A stretch of 64,000 nt of DNA from Clostridium zeae (GTDB lineage Bacteria > Bacillota > Clostridia > Clostridiales > Clostridiaceae), in contig NZ_BMBA01000010.1 of assembly GCF_017312485.1 (NCBI RefSeq), positions 62,001-126,000 on the forward strand, written 5' to 3'. The position numbers and the translations under genes were made by a program. Position 1 is the first letter of the stretch. Every line of letters starts with the position of its first letter. The notes under the pieces were generated by a model. That model had not been told where the DNA came from, searched no databases, and worked only from the letters and a program-made list of their open reading frames with translations. Shown here piece after piece: positions 17,747 to 26,149 of the stretch.

Positions 17747-18244
17747 TTATGCTATTTTTGAACAACTTGATCTACTTAGATATCCATTAAAAGCATACTC
17801 TGAAGAGCCTTGCGAATAATAGTTGTTTAATTGTTCATATTGCTCAAACTCAAACTTATCTAAAAACGGCTTAAAGTTTGATATACTATTTGATGAAACA
17901 GTAATCATTGGTTTTTTAGTTTGTAAAACATTCATACTCTTATATAATAAATCTGTTCCTAATCTCATACCTCTATACTCAGGCATAACTACGAAACTAC
18001 AAATCTTTTTCTCATCTGTTTTTTTCAATATTGAAATAGCAGCAATTTGTCCATCTATTTCCCTAATGATAATCTCTCTCTCACCATTTCTAATGTTACT
18101 TACTACTTTCTCATAATACCAAGATTTAAACTCTGGGTAATCTTTCTTTAAAAATAGAAGTTTATTAAACACTTCTCTTATATATTCTGCATAATCTTCT
18201 GAAGAGTGTTCTAATATCTCAGAAACATATATATACTTATCCAT
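17747..18244 (-). CDS. GNAT family N-acetyltransferase
   Basis: 165 residues. The acetyl-CoA-binding core is visible as ICSFVVMPEYRGMRLGTDLLYKSMNVL (about residues 80-106), with the R/Q-x-x-G-x-G/A-like loop YRGMRLG. The preceding strand IDGQIAAISILKK is typical. The ATG follows GGGGGAGTGA. It lies 95 bp downstream of the tail-anchored protein gene in the same direction, so it is probably the last gene of the ASCH-membrane protein-GNAT group. The substrate is unknown; GNATs in such islands acetylate small molecules, tRNAs or proteins. Confidence 0.85.
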   Translation of the reverse strand: MDKYIYVSEILEHSSEDYAEYIREVFNKLLFLKKDYPEFKSWYYEKVVSNIRNGEREIIIREIDGQIAAISILKKTDEKKICSFVVMPEYRGMRLGTDLLYKSMNVLQTKKPMITVSSNSISNFKPFLDKFEFEQYEQLNNYYSQGSSEYAFNGYLSRSSCSKIA

Positions 18245-18338
18245 TTGTCACTCCCCCAATCCCTTTATTATGTGTTTACATTAGATTATATCATACTTTT
18301 CATATATCTTTAAATACTTTGAGCATACTTTTAACATT

Positions 18339-19388
18339 TTATTTACTAAAAGGAGTTAAATCGTATAAGAAATTTGAAAGAACACTAAAGAATATTAAAA
18401 CTACTATATAAGCTAATAAAGTCATAGCATTAATCTCTCTAATCTCAATTCTAATCAGTGAGTTAAAATTATCAACGTGTTCATGTTTATCACATTTGGA
18501 ACAATCTTCATGTCCTGCACACTTTTTCTTCCAATGATATCCTACAAATTGAGTATCTTGAATTTCACATCCTATGTATTCATTCCACAAATCAGGCTCT
18601 AAAGCTCTTGCAGAATAATCTAGTCCAGTTGCAGCTAATGTATATTTCATATCCATTAGTAATAGAAAATGAATAGCCTTGATATAAAATTCTCTTTTAC
18701 TTGCTATAAGACTAGTTAATCCATCTGACATAGCTCTTTTTTCATTCAATCTAAAGTCTATTATTTCATTTTTTTCTGAATATGTTTTGAAGATATTATC
18801 AGAAAAGTTTTTTTCAATAATAAGCTTTCCTAGCTCTTTGCCATGAATTCTAAATCTTATATAGCTATATACACCTTCATCTACCTCTAGATTTGAGACA
18901 TCAATCGTAATCACGCCACCATTCTCTATTTGTTCTACAGAAATATTTTTTTGCCATTCAAAATCTAGAGAGAATATTTTTATTTTTTCCGATATATTAT
19001 TGTTCTTATCCTTTATAATCTCTACTTCTATATTGTTCTCAAATCCTTGATTTATTACTTTAGAGTTTTCATTAAAAATAGCATCAATTACCTTTTTATT
19101 CTTAACCATCGTTTCGCCTAAATCAACTATATTATCTTTTGTTATTTTAAATGGCGTATATATATTTATTTTATTTATAGAACTAATATTAGATATTTTC
19201 ATTCCTATATCTAAATAGTATGTGCAAGATTCAACTTTCTTCATTTTCTTCTTAACAAGAGTATTTTTTCTAATTCTTCTACCTTTAGTTATCCTATAAG
19301 CATCATCAAGCTTCCATAAATTAAAATTTATTGTTGCATTAATAGCATCATTTTTTTCAGAATCATACCAAATCGCAAATGAATTCAT
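18339..19388 (-). CDS. Tail-anchored protein with a Cys/His cluster, unknown function
   Basis: 349 residues, no family recognised. About residues 1-215 look beta-rich and soluble. A helical part follows (about 218-262). Residues 290-304 form a dense Cys/His cluster (C290, H293, C296, C299, H302, H304) that could bind zinc. One hydrophobic helix (about 322-341) lies close to the C-terminus. The start overlaps the end of the ASCH gene by 26 bp and has its own AGAGAGGT site, so the two are probably translationally coupled. With the GNAT gene downstream this makes a three-gene leftward group opposite a P-loop kinase. A sensor or effector in a defence-type cassette is an inference only. Confidence 0.72.
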   Translation of the reverse strand: MNSFAIWYDSEKNDAINATINFNLWKLDDAYRITKGRRIRKNTLVKKKMKKVESCTYYLDIGMKISNISSINKINIYTPFKITKDNIVDLGETMVKNKKVIDAIFNENSKVINQGFENNIEVEIIKDKNNNISEKIKIFSLDFEWQKNISVEQIENGGVITIDVSNLEVDEGVYSYIRFRIHGKELGKLIIEKNFSDNIFKTYSEKNEIIDFRLNEKRAMSDGLTSLIASKREFYIKAIHFLLLMDMKYTLAATGLDYSARALEPDLWNEYIGCEIQDTQFVGYHWKKKCAGHEDCSKCDKHEHVDNFNSLIRIEIREINAMTLLAYIVVLIFFSVLSNFLYDLTPFSK

Positions 19389-19776
19389 CTATAATACCTC
19401 TCTTAACATATCTATACGATTGAGGAGCTACAAAGTTATCAATAATTTTATATGGATCAATACTTGATTTTAATATATTTAGATTTGTTATTTTAAACGC
19501 ATATGCACTTGATGAATTGCTATAGTAATTAAGATAATTTTCTTTAGAAATTCCAGAACTAGAACAACATTTTGTCCATACTGAATATTTGTCATCAATA
19601 ATTACTCCACTATAATTAAAGTAACCAATAATCTTTTTTGTAGGACTAGTCTCATATATATATATTTTGTCTATAGGTCTACCAGGGCAAAATTTTCTAA
19701 ACTCATATATCTTTCTTCCAGAAATAATTTCTTTAACATATTCAGGTCTAATTGATAAAATCATATCGTATTCCAT
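19363..19776 (-). CDS. ASCH-domain (PUA-like fold) protein
   Basis: 137 residues, entirely the small ASCH fold: MILSIRPEYVKEIISGRKIYEFRKFCPGRPIDKIYIYETSPTKKIIGYF carries the family pattern (SIRPEY...I..G.K..E.RK). ASCH proteins are thought to bind RNA or modified nucleotides, and some hydrolyse N4-acetylcytidine. Co-occurrence with a GNAT acetyltransferase two genes downstream makes acetyl-related RNA or nucleoside chemistry an attractive but unproven idea. The ATG follows GGTGAA. It is divergent from the P-loop kinase at 19882, with about 105 bp of shared AT-rich promoter region. Confidence 0.85.
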   Translation of the reverse strand: MEYDMILSIRPEYVKEIISGRKIYEFRKFCPGRPIDKIYIYETSPTKKIIGYFNYSGVIIDDKYSVWTKCCSSSGISKENYLNYYSNSSSAYAFKITNLNILKSSIDPYKIIDNFVAPQSYRYVKRGIIDEFICDLV

Positions 19777-19881
19777 AATTAATTCACCATCAACTATTCT
19801 TATTTATTGTATTATATATAATTATATATTATTGTTTATTATATTAAAAGTAATCATAATACTTATATAAGAGGTGATTTT

Positions 19882-20418
19882 ATGCAAAACAACATAGTTT
19901 TTATATCTGGAATTCATGGAGTTGGAAAGACTACTCTATGTAATAATATTTCTAGTGAATTTAATATTCCCTACTACACTGCTAGTAAGCTTATTTCTGA
20001 TGTAAAGAAGATTCCATTTACTTCATTATTTATTGATGGAATCGATACTAACCAGGATTTATTAGTATCTGCTGCTAATAAATTAATTGATAGAAATAAG
20101 ACATGCATATTGGACGGACATTTTTGTTTGCTAAATAAAAACGAAGAACCTGAAAAAATTCCTCAAAAAACATTTGAACTGCTTGGTTTAAAAAGTATTA
20201 TTGTACTTACTGAGGATGTAAATACCATTTGGTATAGGTTAAAAGAAAGAAACAATTGTGAATATGATATTAATCTGTTAAAAGAGCTTCAAGAAATGGA
20301 ATTAGCTTATTCTCATGAAATATCAGCTTTCTTAAATATTCCATATATTGTATTAGATTTATCAAACTCAGACAATGAATCACTATTATCAAAGATTAAT
20401 GATCTACTTAGCGTTTAA
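19882..20418 (+). CDS. Small P-loop nucleotide kinase-like ATP-binding protein
   Basis: 178 residues. The Walker A motif GIHGVGKTTLC is at residues 9-19 and the Walker B-like strand TCILDGHFCLL at about 75-85. The lid-like region has WYRLKERN. The size and motif order match the AAA_17/adenylate-kinase-like group of uncharacterised kinases. The ATG follows AAGAGGTGA. It is divergent from the ASCH gene and lies at the right end of the tRNA-Arg(CCU) island. Its likely substrate is a nucleoside, nucleotide or small metabolite; the sequence does not show which. Confidence 0.8.
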   Translation: MQNNIVFISGIHGVGKTTLCNNISSEFNIPYYTASKLISDVKKIPFTSLFIDGIDTNQDLLVSAANKLIDRNKTCILDGHFCLLNKNEEPEKIPQKTFELLGLKSIIVLTEDVNTIWYRLKERNNCEYDINLLKELQEMELAYSHEISAFLNIPYIVLDLSNSDNESLLSKINDLLSV

Positions 20419-20580
20419 ATCAACACTCTCATTTTAACTACTTATCATTCAATACATATGACAATAAAACTTTGATTCTATATATTCCTAATATATTTAA
20501 GACTAATTTTTAGTATTCAATATTCACTCAAAACTCGCAAAAGAATTTTAGTACCCATTTAGTAACCTTTTATAAAAACA

Positions 20581-20642
20581 AAAACGGCTTAACCTTCACG
20601 GTTAAGCCATTCTTTTACCATACGTGGTATCCCCAGTAGGAA
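20581..20642 (-). repeat. Right attachment-site copy: tRNA-Arg(CCU) 3' end plus its terminator
   Basis: Partner of 14968-15029 (82% identical by eye). On the minus strand it contains the tRNA 3' end followed by a hairpin made from GGCTTAACC and GGTTAAGCC (20586-20608) with a T-run, which is the tRNA terminator. This defines the right border of the island. Confidence 0.72.
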
Positions 20643-20699
20643 TCGAACCTACATCTGTCCCTTAGGAGGGGACTGTTCTATCCATTTAACTATGAGGAC
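20625..20699 (-). tRNA. tRNA-Arg (anticodon CCU)
   Basis: The reverse strand folds as a cloverleaf: acceptor GTCCTCA paired with TGGGGAT including G-U pairs, anticodon stem-loop with loop CTCCTAA giving anticodon CCU, and T-arm GTAGG-TTCGATT-CCTAC. The CCA end is encoded (20625-20627). It serves as the integration target of the adjoining island. Confidence 0.93.
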
Positions 20700-20779
20700 A
20701 TATTTAATTGTATGAAAAATACATTCCTATTTTAAACCTTTATAAACTTAAAGTCAAGATATGAAATTTTTGTAAGAAA

Positions 20780-20811
20780 AACTGTTGATGGAAGGTGTCC
20801 ATCAACAGTTT
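20780..20811 (-). terminator. Terminator of the YhgE/Pip gene
   Basis: AACTGTTGATGG pairs with CCATCAACAGTT, located just beyond the stop of the leftward gene at 20838, with the complementary T-run on the minus strand. Confidence 0.82.
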
Positions 20812-20837
20812 AATATTATTTTATAATGTGCTAAAAA

Positions 20838-23800
20838 CTATGCTGCTAATTCTTCTTTCTTACCTTCTATAAGTCTTACAAACTTTTCTCCTCTATCTAT
20901 AAATGCAACAGCTATTATTATAAATACTACTAGATATGCTAATAGGAATAAGGAACTACTAGCTATAACTGAGAAATCTGAACCTGCTATAGATTCTCTT
21001 AATCCTGCTATTGCATAAGTAAATGGAAGATATGGATTTAACACTGTGAAGAATTTAGGTACTAATTCTAATGGGAAGGTACCTGCACAAGTTGTTAAGT
21101 TAAATATAAGCAATACTATTGCAAGAAGTCTTCCAGCATCTCCAAGTAAGGATATCAGTGCTTGTATTATCGCTATGAAAGTAAAGGATAATAATATATT
21201 AAATCCAAAGTATGCTATTAAATTGTTTGGTTTTAATCCTAAGAATAAAACTACTATACTTACTAATACAGCTTGTAGTAATCCTATAAAAGTATATGAG
21301 AAGTATTTACCCAAAACTCTTGAAGCAGAGCCTGCATTCATTCCATCGGCAACCTTTGGTGATATTACGAAGAACATCATGATTGCACCAACCCATAATG
21401 ATAATGGGATAAAGTATGGGGTAAATCCAGTACCATAATCTTTAACTGTATTTACAGCTTCTGTAGTAACTTTAACTGGTTCTGATATGAAGGTTCCCAT
21501 ATCATCACTTGAATTCTTTAAGTTGGTATTTAGTTTGTTTGAACCATCAGCTAATTTATCTGATAATTCTTTTGAGCCATCTGTAAGTTTTACAACACCA
21601 TCTTTAAGTTCAGGCATCTTTCCGTTTAGTTCTCCAAGTCCGTTACTTAACTTGCCTGCTCCATCATTTAATTGATTTACTCCACTTATTAATGAAGGCA
21701 CTGATCCATTTAGTTGTCCTAATCCTCCAGCAACTTGAGTTGAACCACCATATAACTGATTTACCGCTCCATTTACTGTATTAAGTCCTCCAGTAACCTG
21801 AGTAGATCCATCATATAATTTTTGAACTCCGTTTGTTAGCTCTGGAATAGATGCTAATAAGTTTTGAGCAGTTTCAAGATTTCCTTGTGTTAAGGTTCTA
21901 TCTGCTATTTCTAAAATATCCGCATTATTTTTTATATCTTGTTGAAGCCCCTTAACTTGAGTCGCTAACTCTGGTGCTTTTTCAAGCATTGCCAAAGTTT
22001 CAGGAGTATTTAGTTTATCTATAAGTGGTTTAGCAGAATCAATATCACTCTTAATTTTTGCAACCTTAGGAAGTAATGCTTGAACCTTAGGATCTTGAGT
22101 GCTTGTTATTAAGTCATTTATTAAAGCTAAGTTATCTTGATTCTTTGCTAAATCTGTTTGTATGCTATTTATACCACTAATTAAAGTAGACAATGCAGAA
22201 ACATTATCAGGCTTCTGTAATGCTGCACCAACTGCATTTAATAGAGGTAATTTAGAGTTCACTAAGCCCATTGTTGCATCATAGTTTGTAAGTAAGCTAT
22301 TTAGAGCATTCGCTGATTGAGGGTTAGCTTGAACAACTGCCATCTTATCTTTAGCCATTTGCTCATAAGTGTTTAGTTGTGTCATCATCCCATCTAGCTC
22401 TGGCTTGTACTGTGCAAATCCATTAGTCAAATTACTTACTGCACTCATGTACTGAAGCATAGCATCTCTTTCTGCTGCAGATAATTGAACATTTTGTTCT
22501 CCTTGAGCTTTTGAAGTTCCAAGCTTCACTGCTATGGTTTTTAGTTCATTATTTAGAGCATCATTACTTTGCATAGTAGCTATTTGATTCATTAAACCAT
22601 TTAAATCACTCTTTGTTTTATCCATTGCAGCTAATTGATTACTCAATTGTGTAGGATTATTTAGAATCCCTTGTACAAGTGCAACATCACTCTTTGTAAT
22701 CAATTTGCTTGCAGAACTTAGATTATTTAACGAACTTATTATTACAGGCATTGTTTTTAGTTCATTATTTATATCCATGCTTTGCAACTGACTAAACAAT
22801 TGTGGTTCATTATTTTTTAATTTTAATAAAGCTGCTTGTATTGAGTTAGCATCGCTAACAAGTTTGTCTGCATTTTGTACTCTTGTTGCTAAGGCCTGTT
22901 GGTTTTCAGGCTTTGAGAAATCCATCTGTGATAAAACAAGTTGTATTGATGGTTTACTCATTAATACTTTTATTCCTTCATCACTAGTTAACTGCTTTAT
23001 GTCACTCATTGTACTTTCTACTAGTTTAACATTAGAAGTATTTAGAGAATTAAGTACAGAAAGATCTTCATTAGATAGCTTTTTTCCTGCAGCTATTACT
23101 GATTTGATCTTTTGAAGATTTTCTACATTCAAAACCTTACTTGGATCAAGTTTATTAAGTCCTAAGCTTACAACTGTTTCTTGTCCTTGTTTGATTTTAT
23201 CATTAAGCATTCCTAAACCATTAGTTATTTGATTGGATCCATCAATTAATGCTGGGATACCTGTTGACGCCTTTAACTGGCCTAAGCCCCCTGTTATTTG
23301 ATTTGATCCATTATAAAGCTGCGAAACTCCACTTGGCATTGCTGATGTCTTATCTTTTAATTGATTTAACCCATCACTTAACTTATTGGACCCATCCTTA
23401 AGTTGTGAGACCCCATCTGCCATAGTTGGTACATTACTACCTAATGTATCTATACCATCATAAAGTTTCTTACTTCCATCTGCTGCTTGTTGCATTCCAT
23501 CTTTTAGTTCGTACATATTATCAAAAGTAACTTTCGTAAATTCCTTTGATATATTTGATGTGATTTTTTGCTGAATAGCTAGTTCAACTTTTCCTCCTAT
23601 TTGTGAAGCAAGAAAATTCTTTTTGTCGTTAGGCACAAACTTAATCTCTGGTGATTCAGGCTTGTGATCCTTTGAATTGATTATCTTACCAGAAAAATCT
23701 TCAGGAATTACAAACATTGAATAATATTTGCTTCCTTCTAGTCCATCCTTAGCTTCTTGTAAAGTGGTAAATTGCCACCCCACTTCTCTATTCTCCTTAA

Positions 23801-24038
23801 GTTCCTTTACAATATCATCGCCATAATTTACAGCCTTCCCATCATTCTCAGAACCTTTATCTAGATTTACTACTGCTACTGGAAGCTTATCCAATCTTGA
23901 ATAAGGATCCCAAAATGCAGCTAGATAAAGCAAGCTGTATAACAAAGGCACTATGATAATTGCTATTACAGAAACTCTTATCAATCTGTTTCTAAATATG
24001 CTAGAAATATCTTTCCAAGCAATTTTAGCAAATTTCAT
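20838..24038 (-). CDS. YhgE/Pip family giant membrane protein
   Basis: 1066 residues. One N-terminal helix (about 17-40) is followed by the conserved YhgE N-terminal domain (KLPVAVVNLDKGSENDG..., SKYYSMFVIPEDFS). A very long extracellular part follows, with repeats of the form LxDGxxQLxxGLxxL at about 175-290 and 735-850 flanking a helical coiled-coil-like middle. The C-terminus has about five or six membrane helices related to ABC-2 permeases. Pip is the phage-infection protein of lactococci; other members accompany type VII-like secretion. The TetR gene upstream and an operator at the start site suggest it is a regulated stress or export gene. Its molecular function is unsettled for the whole family. 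Confidence 0.9.
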   Translation of the reverse strand: MKFAKIAWKDISSIFRNRLIRVSVIAIIIVPLLYSLLYLAAFWDPYSRLDKLPVAVVNLDKGSENDGKAVNYGDDIVKELKENREVGWQFTTLQEAKDGLEGSKYYSMFVIPEDFSGKIINSKDHKPESPEIKFVPNDKKNFLASQIGGKVELAIQQKITSNISKEFTKVTFDNMYELKDGMQQAADGSKKLYDGIDTLGSNVPTMADGVSQLKDGSNKLSDGLNQLKDKTSAMPSGVSQLYNGSNQITGGLGQLKASTGIPALIDGSNQITNGLGMLNDKIKQGQETVVSLGLNKLDPSKVLNVENLQKIKSVIAAGKKLSNEDLSVLNSLNTSNVKLVESTMSDIKQLTSDEGIKVLMSKPSIQLVLSQMDFSKPENQQALATRVQNADKLVSDANSIQAALLKLKNNEPQLFSQLQSMDINNELKTMPVIISSLNNLSSASKLITKSDVALVQGILNNPTQLSNQLAAMDKTKSDLNGLMNQIATMQSNDALNNELKTIAVKLGTSKAQGEQNVQLSAAERDAMLQYMSAVSNLTNGFAQYKPELDGMMTQLNTYEQMAKDKMAVVQANPQSANALNSLLTNYDATMGLVNSKLPLLNAVGAALQKPDNVSALSTLISGINSIQTDLAKNQDNLALINDLITSTQDPKVQALLPKVAKIKSDIDSAKPLIDKLNTPETLAMLEKAPELATQVKGLQQDIKNNADILEIADRTLTQGNLETAQNLLASIPELTNGVQKLYDGSTQVTGGLNTVNGAVNQLYGGSTQVAGGLGQLNGSVPSLISGVNQLNDGAGKLSNGLGELNGKMPELKDGVVKLTDGSKELSDKLADGSNKLNTNLKNSSDDMGTFISEPVKVTTEAVNTVKDYGTGFTPYFIPLSLWVGAIMMFFVISPKVADGMNAGSASRVLGKYFSYTFIGLLQAVLVSIVVLFLGLKPNNLIAYFGFNILLSFTFIAIIQALISLLGDAGRLLAIVLLIFNLTTCAGTFPLELVPKFFTVLNPYLPFTYAIAGLRESIAGSDFSVIASSSLFLLAYLVVFIIIAVAFIDRGEKFVRLIEGKKEELAA

Positions 24039-24070
24039 ACTTCCACCCCACTTTTCATAAGTTTTTGTAC

Positions 24071-24115
24071 TGACTGGTCAGTTCTATTTATACTATTTTT
24101 TCGTATCTTTTGCAA
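24071..24115 (-). promoter_or_regulatory. Promoter and TetR operator of the YhgE/Pip gene
   Basis: On the minus strand TTGCAA (24115-24110), a 17-bp spacer and TATAAA (24092-24087) form a sigma-A promoter. TGACCAGTCA (24080-24071) lies over the expected start site. A related site, ATTGACCAGCCAAT, precedes the tetR gene (24943-24956). Repression by blocking the start site is the simple reading. Confidence 0.7.
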
Positions 24116-24278
24116 AAGCCTTTTATGGCATTTTATGTAATAAAATCAGCTAATTATGGAAATTATGCTTGATTATCTCTATTATCCTTACTTTTGTTTC
24201 CCTTTTTACATACTTATATTTATTAACGCTCTTTCCTACTATAGGTTAAGTAATTAAAAAATAGTTTTTAAGCGCAAA

Positions 24279-24315
24279 AAAATAGAGAGTAAAGAATTTC
24301 TTACTCCCTATTTTT
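24279..24315 (-). terminator. Terminator of the tetR gene
   Basis: AATAGAGAGTAAAGAA pairs with TTCTTACTCCCTATT; on the minus strand it is followed by a T-run. It separates tetR from the YhgE/Pip gene, which has its own promoter. Confidence 0.8.
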
Positions 24316-24344
24316 AAATCAATATCAAATTTTAAAAACTAATT

Positions 24345-24920
24345 TTACAGTTTACTTGTTTGTAACCCTCTAAAATTATAATCTATTAAATTATCAATAA
24401 TATTTTCTAAATTTATCTTATCTATATTTATTATTTCATAAACAGCTGCAGATATTAAGCTTCCAAAAAACGCATAAGCCATAAAGGAAACATCACCTTT
24501 TCTTATTAGACCAGTATCTGCTGCCTCTTTTATATATATTTCTATACCATATATATAGCGTTGAATCTGATTTCTAAGCTCTAGTTGTCTAAGCTCTTGT
24601 CCCCACAATTGACTCATTATAACCTTAAAAAACTCTTTATTTCTATACAGAAATGAAAGCTGTATTTTGCAAACTTCTTTCAGTTTAACTAATGCATCAC
24701 CATCCATACCGTTGACTTGATTTATTTCATCATGCATTAGATTGATGCCTTCTGTAATTATGAAGTTAAATATCTCTTCTTTACTTTTAAAATGATAATA
24801 CAAAGTTCCTTTAGCTACTCCTGCTTCTAATGCTATTTCATCCATTGTAGCTCCATTATAACCAGCCTTTGAAAAGATACTTATTGCAGCTTCAAAGATT
24901 GCTTTTTTGGTTTTATTCAT
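24345..24920 (-). CDS. TetR/AcrR family regulator of the YhgE/Pip gene
   Basis: 191 residues. The N-terminal helix-turn-helix is canonical: IFSKAGYNGATMDEIALEAGVAKGTLYYHFKSKEEIFNFII (residues 14-54). The C-terminal domain is the usual all-helical ligand and dimer module. The ATG follows ACGGAGTGA. Half-palindromes with TGACCAG/CTGGTCA stand before this gene and over the promoter of the downstream YhgE/Pip gene, a common pairing in Firmicutes. It is probably an autoregulated repressor of that membrane protein; the inducer is unknown. Confidence 0.88.
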   Translation of the reverse strand: MNKTKKAIFEAAISIFSKAGYNGATMDEIALEAGVAKGTLYYHFKSKEEIFNFIITEGINLMHDEINQVNGMDGDALVKLKEVCKIQLSFLYRNKEFFKVIMSQLWGQELRQLELRNQIQRYIYGIEIYIKEAADTGLIRKGDVSFMAYAFFGSLISAAVYEIINIDKINLENIIDNLIDYNFRGLQTSKL

Positions 24921-24942
24921 CTTAAATCACTCCGTAATTTTT

Positions 24943-24956
24943 ATTGACCAGCCAAT
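24943..24956. promoter_or_regulatory. Operator-like site before tetR
   Basis: ATTGACCAGCCAAT is an imperfect palindrome sharing TGACCAG with the site at 24071-24080. It lies about 23 bp before the tetR start. Confidence 0.55.
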
Positions 24957-25087
24957 AAAAATATATAAATTAGGTAAACTAATAATATTTGAATATTGAT
25001 TCAAAATATACTAAGTTTATTTAAGTTAAATATACAATACTTAGCTATGATTAACAATATTTATTTCAAATATTATACTTCAAATTG

Positions 25088-25115
25088 TTGACCGAAAAGT
25101 TAGATGTGATACAAT
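25088..25115 (+). promoter_or_regulatory. Sigma-A promoter of psd
   Basis: TTGACC (25088-25093), 16-bp spacer, TACAAT (25110-25115), about 50 bp upstream of the psd start codon. Confidence 0.7.
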
Positions 25116-25167
25116 TAGATGAAAATAAAGCTAACTTTATTATATATTTAAAAAGGTGAGGTACTCA

Positions 25168-26055
25168 ATGATTAAGATATACAATAGGAAAACAAAAACC
25201 TATGAAGAAGAGCAAGTTGCTGGATTAAACTATTTAAAATGGTGTTATGAATCACCTATTGGAAAGAGCTTAACAGAGCTATTTATTAAAAGAAAGCTTT
25301 TTTCAAAGGTATATGGTTACTATTGCGATTCACCACTAAGTAAAGGTAAAGTAAATGAATTTATAGAAGAATTTAATATCGATACTAACTTATCAATAAA
25401 AAAACAATCCGAATTTACAAGCTTCAATGACTTTTTCTATAGAAAGTTAACAGAAGAAGCTCGTCCTATAGACATGAATAAAGACGCTTTAGTCTCCCCT
25501 GGAGATGGAAGGCTTTCTGTGTTTGAAAACATAGATTTAAATAATATAGTTCAAGTTAAAGGGCTTACTTATTCATTAAAAGAATTGATAAGTGATGATA
25601 CCGTAGCCAATGAATATGAAGGTGGAACTTGCATACTACTTCGTTTATGTCCTACAGATTATCATAGATTCCATTTTATTGATTACGGAACATGCGGCGA
25701 CACTAAAAAGATAGACGGACAGTACTATTCAGTAAATCCAATAGCTTTAGAGAAGGTTCCAAAGCTTTTCTGTCAAAACAAGAGAGAATGGTCATTATTT
25801 AAATCTGAGAACTTTGGTGACATACTTCACATTGAAGTTGGTGCTACTTGTGTTGGAACTATAATTCAAAGCTATACACCTAATAAAAAAGTTGAAAAAG
25901 GCGCCGAAAAAGGTTATTTTAAGTTTGGCGGATCTACAACCATATTATTTTTGAAAAAAGGTGTTGCTAAAGTGCATCAGGATATAATACATCAGACTTC
26001 TCTTGGGTACGAAACAAAAGTAACAATGGGAGAAACTATCGGAGCAAAACTTTAG
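25168..26055 (+). CDS. psd: Phosphatidylserine decarboxylase proenzyme
   Basis: 295 residues. It converts phosphatidylserine to phosphatidylethanolamine at the membrane after self-cleavage. Conserved segments are [41 protein letters not shown] (catalytic His) and the cleavage site [15 protein letters not shown] near the C-terminus, where Ser becomes the pyruvoyl group (GGST in place of the more common LGST, as in other clostridial PSD-II enzymes). The ATG at 25168 follows AAAGGTGAGG; an in-frame GTG 12 bases upstream lies inside that site. It is a single gene with its own promoter and terminator. Confidence 0.94.
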   Translation: MIKIYNRKTKTYEEEQVAGLNYLKWCYESPIGKSLTELFIKRKLFSKVYGYYCDSPLSKGKVNEFIEEFNIDTNLSIKKQSEFTSFNDFFYRKLTEEARPIDMNKDALVSPGDGRLSVFENIDLNNIVQVKGLTYSLKELISDDTVANEYEGGTCILLRLCPTDYHRFHFIDYGTCGDTKKIDGQYYSVNPIALEKVPKLFCQNKREWSLFKSENFGDILHIEVGATCVGTIIQSYTPNKKVEKGAEKGYFKFGGSTTILFLKKGVAKVHQDIIHQTSLGYETKVTMGETIGAKL

Positions 26056-26100
26056 ATAATATATTATTAATAAAGTAGTATATTTTAGCTCAATATAGTA

Positions 26101-26138
26101 CTAAAAGCCTTTTCTTAATTATCAGAAGAGGCTTTTAG
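26101..26138. terminator. Bidirectional terminator after psd
   Basis: CTAAAAGCCTTTTCTTA pairs with CAGAAGAGGCTTTTAG. It lies between the converging psd and Card1-like genes. Confidence 0.82.
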
Positions 26139-26149
26139 CATATAAATAG

